Shown: one piece after another, positions 34,852 through 45,516 of the stretch
How positions within the stretch are numbered: position 1 is the stretch's first letter
Layout of the letters: each line of letters opens with the position of its first letter
Assembly: GCA_020736575.1 (NCBI GenBank)
Contig: JAGPYM010000025.1
Location: 496,001 to 560,000, forward strand
From: Thelonectria olida
Lineage: Eukaryota; Ascomycota; Sordariomycetes; Hypocreales; Nectriaceae
Direction: 5' to 3'
Length of the DNA: 64,000 nucleotides
The notes under the pieces: generated by a model
What the model was told of the DNA's origin: nothing
Seen by the model: only the letters and a program-made list of their open reading frames with translations
The model's database searches: none
Position numbers and translations under genes: made by a program

Positions 34852-36468
34852 ATGGCTATTGCTGGAGAATCTACAGTCCGAACGGCAATGCCAGAGAGCA
34901 GCGTCGACACCAACCGCTGGTGGAAATCCCCAAACCTGCGTGCTCTAAACTTGCTGCTGATCATACCCATGCTATCCATCTTCACCCAGGGGTGAGTGCC
35001 TGATCCTCCCCTGCCTCGTCCTATGATCTATCTAGTCTATGTACTAACTGTTGATCTTCACCAATTTCGATTTGATGGGAGCATGATGAATGGCCTCCAG
35101 TCAGTCGAAAACTGGCGAGATTACTTTGGCGAACCCAAGGGCGCAACGCTGGGACTGTTCAATGCCGCATACCCCATGGGCGGACTCTGCGCCATCCCGT
35201 TCCTGTCCTTTGTCAGCGACTCGTTTGGCAGACGCGCTGCCTTGGGGCTTGGTGCTACTGTATGCGTCGTTGGTGCTTCTTTGCAGGCGGCGGCCCAGAA
35301 TCTGCCCATGTTTGTCGTCTCGCGCGGTATCTTGGGCTTTGGTGCCGTCTTCATCGGGGCCTCTGGCGCTCCGTTAATCACAGAGCTTGCGCACCCTGCC
35401 CATCGAGCCACGGCAACTGCCCTCTTCAACACGTCGTACTCGCTGGGCTCCATCGTTGCGGCTTGGGTCACGTTCGGGACGTTTCGCATCGCGTCCAGCG
35501 CTTCTTGGCGTATCCCTTCCGCCATCCAGGGCTTGCCTTCTGTCATCCAGCTGCTCGGCCTGTGGTTCGTCCCCGAAAGCCCCCGTTGGCTCATGTCAAA
35601 GGATCGGAACGACGAGGCTCTTGCTACCCTGGCCAAGTACCACGCCGAGGGAAACCAAGACGATGCTCTTGTTCGCTTCGAATACGACGAGATCATGAAT
35701 GCACTCGCCTACGAGAGAAGCATCGACCGTCACAGCTGGATCCAGAATTATCTCGAGTTTACTCGAACGCCGGGTAACAGAAAGCGTCTCTTTATCCTTT
35801 TATGGTGCGCTTGCATCAGTCAAATGTCGGGCAATGCCTTTGTCTCATACTACCTGGCGCCTGTTCTTGCATCCGTTGGCCTTACATCCAGCCTGCAACA
35901 AACGCTCATTAATGCCACGCAGCAAGTCCTCTCTTGGTTTTCGGCCTTGTATTTTGCAACGCTACCGCAGAAGCTTGGCCGACGCACTCTCTTCCTCAGC
36001 TCTCTTGCAGCCATTTTCGTCTGTTTGGTCAGCATTACAACCGGGAGTGCTGTTTTTGCAGGCGATTCATCCAACAAGGCTGCCGGCGGAGCTGTGGTGG
36101 CATTCCTCTACCTGTTCTCTCCAGCGTACAATCTGGGCCTCAATGGAAACTTGGGTCTGTACATTACCGAAATCCTCCCTTTCAGTCTTCGCATGAGAGG
36201 CCAAGCTCTCTACCAGCTTTTTGCAACGTGCTTCACTCTCCTTTGCACCTACGCCATCCCCGTTGGACTGGATGACCTGGCCTGGAAAATGTACACCATC
36301 TTCATTCCCTGGGTCGCCATCGAATGGTTCGTCGTTTACTTTGTCTTCCCGGAGACTAAGGGTCCGTCGCTGGAGGAAATTGCCATTATTTTCGATGGCA
36401 GGATTGCTGATGCGTCGCCTGACAAACTGGACGCGCTTGAGCGCGTTGAAGTTGAACACAAAGTGTAA
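34852..36468 (+). CDS. MFS sugar porter (lactose/hexose-type)
   Basis: Exons 34852-34991 and 35082-36468 give 508 residues with about 12 membrane helices. Sugar-porter marks are SDSFGRRAALGLG between helices 2 and 3, PESPRWLMSKDR before the central loop and PETKGPSLEEI after the last helix. It would import a mono- or oligosaccharide, plausibly the substrate or product of the neighbouring GH78 and GH3 enzymes. Oddity: the frame before the usable AG (35080-35081) reads FDGS, the conserved motif in this family, but is preceded by CG instead of AG at the place where the acceptor is expected; splicing at the next AG removes those residues and keeps the frame. See findings. Confidence 0.88.
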
Positions 36469-37369
36469 ATGTTGGAAGTATTCGTTGAAAGAGCTGGAGG
36501 AGCTGGTCTGTAGTGTCTAGTGTATGCAAGTATGAAGAATAAAGAGTTCATCAGTGTGACCTAACATATCTCACCATATCCAACTATTTTCCTTGTGCCT
36601 AGCAGCTGTCTTTCGCTCTGGAGTCGCGTCGGTACTGCACGAACCAAGAATACCGTACGGGCCCATCATCATCATATCAAACGACAAAAGATCGCAGATG
36701 CTGCGTCTGCGGCAATGGTGAGAGCGGGGATGTCTTGGACTTGGCCGCCGTGGCTGCCAATGGCTTTACCATGGACGAGGTTGATGGCAATTGCGTCGGT
36801 TGATAAGGAGGGCTTTCATGTAAAATAGTTGAAGCTGCTTGAAATGTGGACGAGATGATAGGCCCAAGGATGATGAGTGATCTTTCGGCAAACAAAGTAA
36901 TGAGCACGCAAGAAGCAGGCTGCCCAATACCATCCGCATCAACAATCCAAGCCTTCAATTCCGGTTTGAACACTGCGGCGATTCTACCGGAGCAACCATT
37001 GCACCGACTCCCAAACTAGGTTCAGGCCCGTGAAGCTACCAGGCCCCTAATGATATAAGTCACCCGAGTCCTTTTGCTTCGGCAGTGGGGAGATTGCAAT
37101 GAATTGTAATCATCTTGTTAGAAATGGTTTTCGGACCATTATACGTTATATTACCGTAATTCTTGTAATATGCCATCTATTAGAATTTTCCCTGAAAGTA
37201 TAATCCAAGTTAATCGTCTGACATGCCTATTTAAGCTCACCTTGCTGGCTGCTGGAGGTGAGAAGTGGGTAGACCACCACACAACAATAAAGACGAATCA
37301 GCATCACGCATCCTTGCAACAAATATCCTTACGAAGCGAGTTTCTTCGCAATAGAATTGCATTTCCAAC
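36469..37369. other. Intergenic region (900 bp), AT-rich in its right half
   Basis: Between the transporter and the AYR1-like gene. The part 37080-37200 is AT-rich with several short TTGTAAT-type strings but no clear inverted ends, so I do not call a transposon. No coding frame is supported. Confidence 0.35.
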
Positions 37370-38378
37370 ATGTCAGACTCTCAGAAAAAGTCCATCCTAA
37401 TCACAGGGTGCGTTCAATACCCATCCCTTCCCTCTCCTCCAATCCTTGCCCGATTCTTACCATCGCAGATGCTCCCAAGGCGGTGCCGGCAATGCGCTGG
37501 CCCTGGAGTTTGCTTCCAAGGGCTTCCGTGTCTTTGCGACAGCTAGATCACAAAAGACGTTGGCCAACCTGCGAGAAAAGGGCATCGAGACGCTCACTCT
37601 GGATGTCACCGATGCCAAAAGCATTGAGGCCTTGGCAGTAGAAATCGCAGGTCGCACAGGAGGTTCATTGGATATTCTTTTCAACAATGCAGGCGCTCGT
37701 AAGTTGCCTTGAAACCTGCAAGCTTCCAATTGAGACTGACGCTGTGTAGTGTATGAAGCGCCAGCTGTGGAAGCAGATCCCGCCCGTGTCCGCGCCCTCT
37801 TCAACACCAACGTCTTTGGCCTCATGGAGGTAGTCACCGCCTTTACTCCTCTCCTACTGGCCGCAGTGACGCCGACCTATTCGCCCATCATCGTTAACGT
37901 CGCCTCTGTCTTGGCGCGCCTCCCGAACCCTTTCGCCTCCGCGTACAACGCGAGCAAGGCAGCCGTCGCGTCTTATTCCGACACTCTTCGATTAGAGTTG
38001 CAGCCCCTTAACATCAAGGTCAAAACGATATACATGGGAGAAGTATCGACGCCTCTGATGGCAACGGACAACATCAACTTTGGACCCGACAGCATCTACC
38101 GCGACGTCGAGGACGCTGTCAAGACGCGAACTACGATTCACCTTGAAAAGACAATGCCGCCGGCTCAGTTCGCGCGCGAGGTGGTGGACGAAGTCATCGG
38201 TGGGAAGAATCCTTATGTGTGGAAGGGCACCAATGCCTTTATCGTGTGGCTGCTCAACGCCGTCGGACCGAGGACTGTGTTTGACGGCACCATGGTCAAG
38301 GGGGCTGGATTGCACACGGACAAGGCCAGGTCGAGTATTTTCAAGCTCGGTCAAGACAAGGCGAAGAAGAGGGAGTGA
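37370..38378 (+). CDS. Short-chain dehydrogenase, AYR1-like (1-acyl-DHAP reductase type)
   Basis: Exons 37370-37407, 37469-37698 and 37750-38378 give 298 residues. The cofactor turn is completed across the first intron (ITGCSQGGAGNALA), NNAGA ends the second exon, and the catalytic pair is YNASK (about Y154, K158), with a preceding NVASV Ser. The fold and the pattern TLRLELQPLNIKVKTIYMGEV match fungal NADPH-dependent 1-acyldihydroxyacetone-phosphate reductases, which act in ether and phosphatidic-acid lipid synthesis at the ER and lipid droplets. A hydrophobic stretch (AFIVWLLNAVGP) near the C-terminus fits membrane association. Substrate is inferred from similarity only. Confidence 0.85.
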
Positions 38379-38496
38379 AGCAACTGTGTATTAGCGACAT
38401 TGTGTGTATAACTTGGGTCCTTGCGTATAGAATTCTAATAATAGTCTGTTTCTTTTACACAACATTCTGCCTTCGTTCCGTACGTTCACCACATAC

Positions 38497-39609
38497 TCAA
38501 CTCTTTCCACCCCAAGCCTTGTCCAGCATCTCCTTGACTGTAGTGACCTTGATGTCGGGGAACTTGCGATTAAGAGCCTTGTCTTCTGGAAAGTCGAAGA
38601 TGCCCTCAGTCACCCAGAAGCCGAACACAGAAAACAACTTCTCCACCCATTCCTTGGGAAAATAGGAGTACGCAGCTACCTGGCCCGGGAGTGCGGTGAT
38701 CTCCCCCGATTTGAGCTTTTCCACGCTGTCGTACGTGACGGTGAATTTCTCTCCTGCGCACAGGGGCATCAGTTTCGACTCTCGTGCGGACTGCGGAGTA
38801 AATAGTGGTTACCTCGTGCCTCTTCGGCCAGACGGACAAACTCCTCCCACGTCATCTTGTCGCCAATGATATAGTTATCGCGATCCCACTTTGGCAGGTC
38901 AAGAGCCGCAACGACAAACTTGGCAACGTCCTTTGTGTAGGTAAAGGTCATGGCCTGCTTCCCGTCTCCAGGGATGGCGGCGTGCTTGTTGGCCATGTCG
39001 ACGACAAAAGTCGTCTGCGGGATGTACGTGTCTACATGTGGCATGCCAAAGTACTCGAGGAACCAGCCTGTGCCGAATGCTGTCCACTCGAGCGCTGTCT
39101 TCTCGAGCGCTGCGTATGACTCGATGTGCTGGAAGCCGTGGGGCAAAAGGTCAAAGTACCTGTGTTTTGTGTCAGTGGCAAGCGTGCCACTTTCGGAGGG
39201 AAGGGAGACTTGCTTGGTTGAGGGTCGAACTGCCCAAGTGCTCGTCACGAATCTTTTTGTAAAGCTGCTCCCGTCGGCCGCCTCGATCAGACTGAGTTGG
39301 GACTTTCCGACTCCAATAATGTGCATGGCAAGGGCGGAGATGACGGTATGGACCTGGTGCTCCTCCAGGACGGCGTGCAGCTCCTCAACATTATCGTAAT
39401 CGACAACGATGACAGGAACGCCTAGATCCAGATTCTCAGGAGCCTTGTTGGTGTCAATTTATTAACTTTAACTCTGGTATTAGCAACAAGGGTCAACTGC
39501 GTACCCTTCGAACCAGCGCAATGGTCTTATGGCTCTGATCATCTCTCAGTGCATCGACAATGGTCCTTCCGACACCGCCAGTGCCGCCAGCAACTGCAAC
39601 ATTGACCAT
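38497..39609 (-). CDS. NmrA-like NAD(P)-binding protein, paralogue 1
   Basis: Exons 39505-39609, 39214-39443, 38813-39159 and 38497-38753 give 312 residues. The N-terminus MVNVAVAGGTGGVGRTIV is a GxxGxxG dinucleotide site; ALEKTALEWT, FGTGWFLEYFGMP and GDKMTWEEFVRLAEEARG are shared with the genes at 40013 and 53372. Atypical SDR: either an isoflavone-reductase-like enzyme or an NADP sensor. The second intron (39160-39213) begins with GC (GCAAGT) rather than GT, and is 54 nt, so keeping it would add 18 residues without a stop. It is head to head with paralogue 2, 403 bp between start codons. Confidence 0.87.
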
Positions 39610-40012
39610 GATGGAATGTTGTTTTCGTGTGGAAAGCTGGCAGGGTGTCTTGAATGAATGACGGAAGCCAACGTAGCTGTACCAGGGTGACACACGACAT
39701 TAAATAACCATTACAGGTTAGCACCCAATGGTCATATAGCATATCGACAGCCGCACCGCACTTTTATCTTCGGCCGAGTTTCGTCCGCCGGTCGAATAAC
39801 CTGGCTAAAGGTTTGTCGCTCGGCCTCGAGGCCGGACGAGGAATCGGTCGGCGCAATTAGTCGATCCCAAGACCAACCTCCATGGATAAGTTACGACAAC
39901 CCAGACATGATAGTATAAATACAAGAATGAATATGATCGAAAATGTGATTCTCTGAAAATTAAGTCACATCAAGTATCACTGACTCACTATCCCTACTTT
40001 AACCTCGCGAAC
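39610..40012. promoter_or_regulatory. Divergent promoter with a 14-bp CGG-N8-CCG palindrome
   Basis: The space between two divergent NmrA-like paralogues. A perfect palindrome CGGCCTCGAGGCCG lies at 39821-39834, and other CGG/CCG half-sites crowd 39765-39860 (CGGCCGAG, CCGCCGG). Inverted CGG triplets are typical targets of Zn(2)-Cys(6) dimers. A symmetrical site in a shared promoter could control both genes together. Confidence 0.5.
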
Positions 40013-41114
40013 ATGGTCACTATTGCAGTTGCAGGAGGCACAAGGGGCATCGGCCGCGCCATTGCCGAAGCCATCAATCGCAAGGGCAATTACGAAGTCA
40101 AGATTCTCAGCCGATCTGTACGTCGTCCACACGAAGCGTCGTGAGGTTAGTGATTGACAGAAGCAGGCCAATCCAGATCTTGCAGCTCAGACTGGCATCA
40201 GCGTCGTCCAAGTCGACTACAACGACGTCGACGCCCTCACCAAGCTCCTAGAGGACAACAAAGTTGACACCGTCATCTCGACGCTCTTTGTGACGTTTGA
40301 TGGTAAGCCGCAGGTGAACCTCGTTCACGCTGCAGAAGCCTCGCAGCATACCAGGCGATTCGTTCCCAGCATCTGGGGCATTCCATATTCCAGAGCGTGA
40401 GTCCTACCCACGCAGAAGCAAAGGGGGGCAGTGCTAACAATGGGGGGAATGCAGCCAAGTTGGTGAGCGCGGAATGCAGATCGGCCAGTCCAAGCTTGAA
40501 GCCGTCGAAGCGCTCGAGAAGACGTCGCTGGAGTTCACCCTATTCTACGTGGGCTACTTTCTTGACTTTTGGGGATACCCTCGTGTCAAGTCGTATCAAC
40601 GCCAGAATACCATCGCCGTCGACATTGAGAACAACACGGCGGCCATTCCTGGCTCGGGCGATACCCCAGTCACCTTTACTCACACGTTTGATATTGCCGA
40701 GTTCGTCGCGGCAAGCCTCGATCTCCCTTCTTGGGAGCGTGATAGCTACGTTATCGGGGATAGTGTCACCTGGAACGAATTCCTTAGCATTGCGGAGGAG
40801 GTGAAGGGTAAGAAATGCCTCTTGACCCTGTCTAGCGAACATACTGACCGAACTCCGCAGGGGAGAAGTTTACAGTCACCCACGACAGTCTCGACCTTCT
40901 CCTCTCAGGAAAAATCACCGAGCTGCCTTCACATCCACCTCTCTACACGCAGATGCCCAAGGATCAGATCCAGGCTCTTTTTGCCACGTTTGGTGTCTGG
41001 TTCGAGAAAGGTCTGTTTCACTTGCAGCCTGCCAAGACACTCAATGGCGTGTTTCCGGACATCAAGGCCCGGACGGTGAGGGAGGTTCTTACCGAGGGCT
41101 GGAAGGCCGTCTGA
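40013..41114 (+). CDS. NmrA-like NAD(P)-binding protein, paralogue 2
   Basis: Exons 40013-40117, 40167-40396, 40455-40807 and 40861-41114 give 313 residues. Exon lengths and phases match paralogue 1 (105, 230, about 350, about 255 nt), so both came from one intron-bearing ancestor. N-terminus MVTIAVAGGTRGIGRAI; later EALEKTSLEFTLFYVGYF and GDSVTWNEFLSIAEEVKG. The second exon acceptor has two AGs six bases apart (ACAG and AAGCAG), so isoforms with or without Lys-Gln are possible. Function as for paralogue 1; substrate unknown. Confidence 0.87.
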
Positions 41115-42043
41115 GAGAGGGTATCGCATGAAGGATTGTATTTATTCTACATAGTTGGTGGACGGGTGAATATAGGATGAGAACTCTTGTTTCCTGATGT
41201 ATTTTTTCTCGGCCAGCCTCTGTGACATGTCGGTTGACTTTTAAACGAAGCGCAATAATACCTGCTCTCGGCCTCATCATGGGGTGCCGTCCAAGCTGGG
41301 AAACTGAACAAGCACTGTGACAGACATATGAGCAGTAACACGTGTGGTTCTCCGCTCTTTGCAAACAAAGAGCTCATGTCGCGATATCTACTTAACCTAT
41401 TTAATCAATTGGCTCGAAAACTTCACATCGCCAAGGTGACACCATGAATTCTATTCCACCGTGACCGATGTTTACTAATCGCCTGGAATTATGTAAACGT
41501 CCCGTCCCGAACATTAGCAAGGGGCGAGCTAGTAGTTGTAGCGGGGCGGTGGATTTCGTCTCCGATACGAAAAAGTTAGCTCTTCGAAAGACATATACGA
41601 TACAGGCAGGCCCATTCTGATCGAGAGGGTAATTATTTGTCCAAAGCGAGAGCTGGTCACTAATCAACAGTCGGCGCAATGGATTGCCCGAACCGTCTGG
41701 GTCCCTATCTTGTTGACAGTTATGTCATGTCCGCGCTCCGTCCGTTGTCGACACTCGAGATGATGCCAGCGCGCGAATCTCGTCCGATTCTTGGAGCGAG
41801 ATGCAAACTCCGCTCGAGTGGAGGTACCGAGGCTCTTAGAAATGTTCAGATTGACGTGATGGCCGACCTTGACTCCGATTCGTTGGCATCGTGTTCCCTC
41901 AATGTTGCTGCGTAGCCACGACAGATGGGCCACTTTCTATAACTTGATGGCTCTGCAACCGTGAAGCGAATGGTGCAGAAACAAGCCCTTTGTTCTTCAT
42001 CCATCTCAGTATCCCATTCAACCCAGTTCATCGCTCTGTCAGA
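41115..42043. other. Intergenic region (930 bp), nothing recognised
   Basis: Between paralogue 2 and the second SDR. Short frames on both strands show no family features. CGG/CCG half-sites occur in 41740-41810 but without clear symmetry. Confidence 0.35.
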
Positions 42044-42814
42044 ATGAGTGCTCCCTCAACCATCCTCGTCACCGGCGGAAATCGCGGAATCGGTCTCGGA
42101 TTCGTAAAGACGTTCCTCGCCAGACCCAACACTGTCGTCATTGCTGCTGTGCGCGATCCCAAACATGCAACATCCAAAGCCCTTCTTGATCTCCCCAAGG
42201 CCGACGGCGCCCAGTTGGTCACGGTAAAGGTCGACTCGACTATCCCAGAAGATGCCATTTCTGCCGTGGCCGAGCTCCAGAAAGAGCACGGCATCAACTC
42301 TTTGGACATTGTTATAGCCAACGCCGGAATCTCCATCGGCGGTAGTACAGTCCGCAAAACGGCAGTCGACAACATCAACAAGCACTTCCGAGTAAACGCA
42401 ATTGGCCCCATCGCCCTGTTCCAGGCCACTGCGGATCTGCTTCAGGCTAGCAAGACGGGGAACCCCATCTTCATCGCCATCTCAACCCTCATCGGGTCCT
42501 TGGGATCAATGGAGGCGCTGGCTGGGTTCCCGCCCACTCAGAGCCCGTACGGAGGCAGCAAGACGGCGCTGAACTGGTTCATCCGACGCCTTCACTTCGA
42601 GGAACCCTGGCTCACCAGCTTCGTCTTCCATCCGGGCCTGGTGGAGACTGACCTTGCTACCTCGGCCGTCGCGGGCACCTCACTGAAGCTCTCCGACTTG
42701 GGCGCAATTACTGTGGACACCAGTGTGGCGGCCATGGTTAAGACCGTCGACACGGCTGGGAGAGAGATCAGCGGAACGTTCCAAAACTACGATGGTACGC
42801 AGGTTCCCTGGTAG
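42044..42814 (+). CDS. Classical short-chain dehydrogenase/ketoreductase
   Basis: Single exon, 256 residues from ATG 42044 (MSAPSTILVTGGNRGIG); an in-frame ATG at 41990 adds 18 hydrophobic residues and is less likely. Marks: TGGNRGIG turn (about 10-17), IANAGIS, and active-site YGGSK (about 169) after an ISTLIGS Ser segment. It resembles norsolorinic-acid-ketoreductase-like SDRs that reduce keto groups in secondary metabolism or detoxification. It lies among other redox genes (38.5-44.3 kb) on the same side as paralogue 2, but the pathway is unknown. Confidence 0.88.
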   Translation: MSAPSTILVTGGNRGIGLGFVKTFLARPNTVVIAAVRDPKHATSKALLDLPKADGAQLVTVKVDSTIPEDAISAVAELQKEHGINSLDIVIANAGISIGGSTVRKTAVDNINKHFRVNAIGPIALFQATADLLQASKTGNPIFIAISTLIGSLGSMEALAGFPPTQSPYGGSKTALNWFIRRLHFEEPWLTSFVFHPGLVETDLATSAVAGTSLKLSDLGAITVDTSVAAMVKTVDTAGREISGTFQNYDGTQVPW

Positions 42815-43220
42815 GTGTGATCTGATATGGTCATCCATGAAGCCCGGGCACGCAAACATTAACATAGTTTGGTGGCAGCTAGATCAGACAATATATTTTT
42901 TCAACTGCATTTCTTTTGCTTTTTATATGTGACTGTTTTGCATGTGTGCACTTCTGTTGACGAGTATAACTGAGACAGATCCTAGTTACCTGTGGGAGAG
43001 GCTGCGAAACGAGTGTTACTCACTTTGCCCTAGAAAGACCAAGTACGTAGTCTTGCTGGCATACCAGCAACGGTCTATGAGAAAAATAATATATTGGCTC
43101 GCGGGATACGAAGTATCACGATGAGTTTTGGCATAAAGCGGAAAGTATCAGCAGGCAGCAACAGACAAACCAGCGAAAGATTTATCTAGACAGTGAGAAC
43201 CACCGTAGCTAACGCTTCGT
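42815..43220. other. Convergent 3' intergenic region, nothing recognised
   Basis: About 400 bp between the SDR and the leftward MDR gene. No coding frame or repeat is supported. Confidence 0.35.
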
Positions 43221-44267
43221 CTAGATCGTGTAGACCAATTTCTTTCCACTGACCTTGCCGTCTCGTACCAAAGAAAGACCCTCCAAAACGCCAGCCAGGC
43301 CCTCGCCGCCCTCATTCACACTTGGTGCATGCACCTTGAGCTTCCCGTCGCTGAGCAGCCCTTCTGCGAGCGCCCAGAATTTCTTGGCAAACGAGAGGTC
43401 ATCCGCGTTGGCGGCGACTGGTTGCCCAAACACAAAGTCTTCGCCAATGGATGTATAAGCAAGCGTAGACTTGGCCGTGACGTTGCTGTTGATGGAAGAT
43501 ACGAAGTCGTTCGGGAGAGGAAGAAGCGTAGTGTAGACGCCACCGTCATCGCTGAGCGCACCCACTGCAATGCGCGCTGTGGGCTCCTTGGAGATGCAGT
43601 CCAAAGCATGCTTGAGTTGACCTCCAGTCGCTTGCTTTATGTCCTCCACGACCGTTTCGGAATTGTAATCGAAGACGCCGTCGGCGCCGAGGGTCTTGAC
43701 GTATTCGAAATTCTTCGGGGACGCCGTCGTGTAGACGTCCAGGCCGGACAGCTTTGCGAATTGAATGGCCAGGGCGCCGGTAGCGGTGCTCCCTCCGTAG
43801 ATCAAGATGGGGAAACGACGCTCGGCGGGAGCACTAGGAGTTGGGAGGTCTAGGCTCTGGTACAAGGCTTGTCCTACGGTGGTGATGCCGACGCCAAGCG
43901 TGGCAGCCTCTTCAAAGCTGACATTGTCGGGGATGAGCACCAGCAGGTCGCCCTTTGCCGTGATGTACTCGGCAAACGTGCCATCTTCGTGGTGCAGGGC
44001 GTTGGCGCCGTGAGCGAAACCAGCAACGCGGTCACCCTTCTTGAGCGTCTTTTCTACGCCTGAACCGACTTGTTCCACAATGCCAGCATAGTCGCAGCCG
44101 ACCCGGGCTCCGGGAGTTGCAAAGTAGTTTACGTGGAGGACGTCTGTGGGGTTGACGGCGACGGCTTTGACCTTGACGATGATGTATTCGTCTCGAAGCT
44201 CTGGAATCGATACTTCGACGAGCTTGGCCGTGCCAGGGGATTGAATGACGATGGCGTGATTGGACAT
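43221..44267 (-). CDS. Trans-enoyl-reductase-like MDR (zinc-free)
   Basis: Single exon, 348 residues. The start (MSNHAIVIQSPG), VNPTDVLHVNYFATPGARVGCDYAGIV, and the Rossmann segment ILIYGGSTATGALAIQFAKLSG match the fungal MDR group that includes stand-alone enoyl reductases acting with polyketide synthases (LovC and ToxD type) as well as general enone reductases. No zinc ligands are visible. It would use NADPH to reduce an alpha,beta-unsaturated carbonyl. No polyketide or peptide synthase is in the window, so its partner, if any, is elsewhere. Confidence 0.88.
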   Translation of the reverse strand: MSNHAIVIQSPGTAKLVEVSIPELRDEYIIVKVKAVAVNPTDVLHVNYFATPGARVGCDYAGIVEQVGSGVEKTLKKGDRVAGFAHGANALHHEDGTFAEYITAKGDLLVLIPDNVSFEEAATLGVGITTVGQALYQSLDLPTPSAPAERRFPILIYGGSTATGALAIQFAKLSGLDVYTTASPKNFEYVKTLGADGVFDYNSETVVEDIKQATGGQLKHALDCISKEPTARIAVGALSDDGGVYTTLLPLPNDFVSSINSNVTAKSTLAYTSIGEDFVFGQPVAANADDLSFAKKFWALAEGLLSDGKLKVHAPSVNEGGEGLAGVLEGLSLVRDGKVSGKKLVYTI

Positions 44268-45516
44268 GTTTGGTGTGCGAGGTGGTACTGCATGGATTCG
44301 TCGGAGCGGCGAGATGTTTCACAGCTGGACGGTCATATATATACGGCTACGGGACCTAATATTGTTCAGTAATGGCATCATACAAACGTATGAATTCATC
44401 TTGGCGCATGTACGGATAACTAAGCACAAGTCGGCGACTTGGCCGAGCGCGTCGGCTTGTTTAGTAATACTTCCGCCTTTCCGTCATTCCGCGTATCGTA
44501 CTCTGGCTTCGTATTTGACGCCGCTTAGTCCGGCCCCTCTCCAGTAGCGTCATATCCCTCAAGTTATGTAAAGACCTCGGGCCAACTGTTCTCCCACACT
44601 TGGCTAAGTAGAGCGAGGGCCTATTGTCGGACTGTTTATTACTAAAGAAGTCCGCATCTAAGGTGCTCCATATCACCTTGTCTACTGTACGTGTGTGTTG
44701 TGCACGTCTTTTGGGACGTGGCTTGTTGTTGTTCCTGGTAGTGTTACCACTGATACATGCGGTGGGTCGTGAACGAGTATGGAACAGATTATTATCGACG
44801 CAACTCGAGTGGAGAGAAAAACCGGTCGTCTATTAGACTTTTTACACTTGAAGCTGGTTTTAAATTTCATGGGTGCAGCTGAAAGTTGTTGGGAGACTGT
44901 CCTGTGGCTGTCCACTTCGCAAGATGACCATTGGGCACATCATGCAAAGCCCTGTCAGCCGTCTTGACTGGTCAATTATAAGATTCCATCATCCATAGGC
45001 ATGCGCGTAGAATATTTGTAGCTCTTAAATAGATCTGCTCTAAACTCTTGGTGGAGTTTGGGAAGAGAAGCACGCAGCGGTTGTTTTGGTCAATTGACAA
45101 CAACCAACGGCATTTAACTTCATCGCCTATTAGCTTCTGAGGGCCTGTAGTAGGAAGGTTTTACCTGTAGTTTCTCTATGATTCTCAAAAAACCTTACTT
45201 ATGTACTCCTTTGGACAAACTCCGTCCCAATTTCCGTCACTCGAGGCTTCCGATCCGCCGCGAGCCCGTGAACTCCGCCGTCTAGCCAAAATGAATCGGC
45301 ACAGAGTTTCAAGGGCTTATCAAGCAGAATTTAGTTCCGCCAGTCTCTACAAGGTTATTCATTTGCAAGACAGCCACGGTTATCGAGGGTGGTGGCAAGT
45401 TTGAGTTTAATTCGAACATGGGTATAAACGACGGACTATATATGGAGGTGGCCAGAGAACTCAACTCAACTTGAGTAGCACCTCTCATCTAGCTCATCAA
45501 CTAGAAGTCTTCAGAT
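44268..45516. other. Divergent intergenic region (1.25 kb)
   Basis: Carries the promoters of the MDR gene (leftward) and the crotonase (rightward). A string at about 44597-44622 (TTGGCTAAG..GCGAGGGCC) resembles one at about 54684-54702 (TTGGCCAAGTGCGAGGGCC) upstream of the third NmrA-like gene. No coding frame is supported. Confidence 0.4.

Noticed and set aside
37080..37200. Possible MITE in AT-rich DNA
   Set aside because: No terminal inverted repeats or target-site duplication could be found by eye.
39605..39742. Upstream in-frame ATGs for NmrA-like paralogue 1
   Set aside because: Family members begin at MVNVAV; upstream residues are not conserved-looking.
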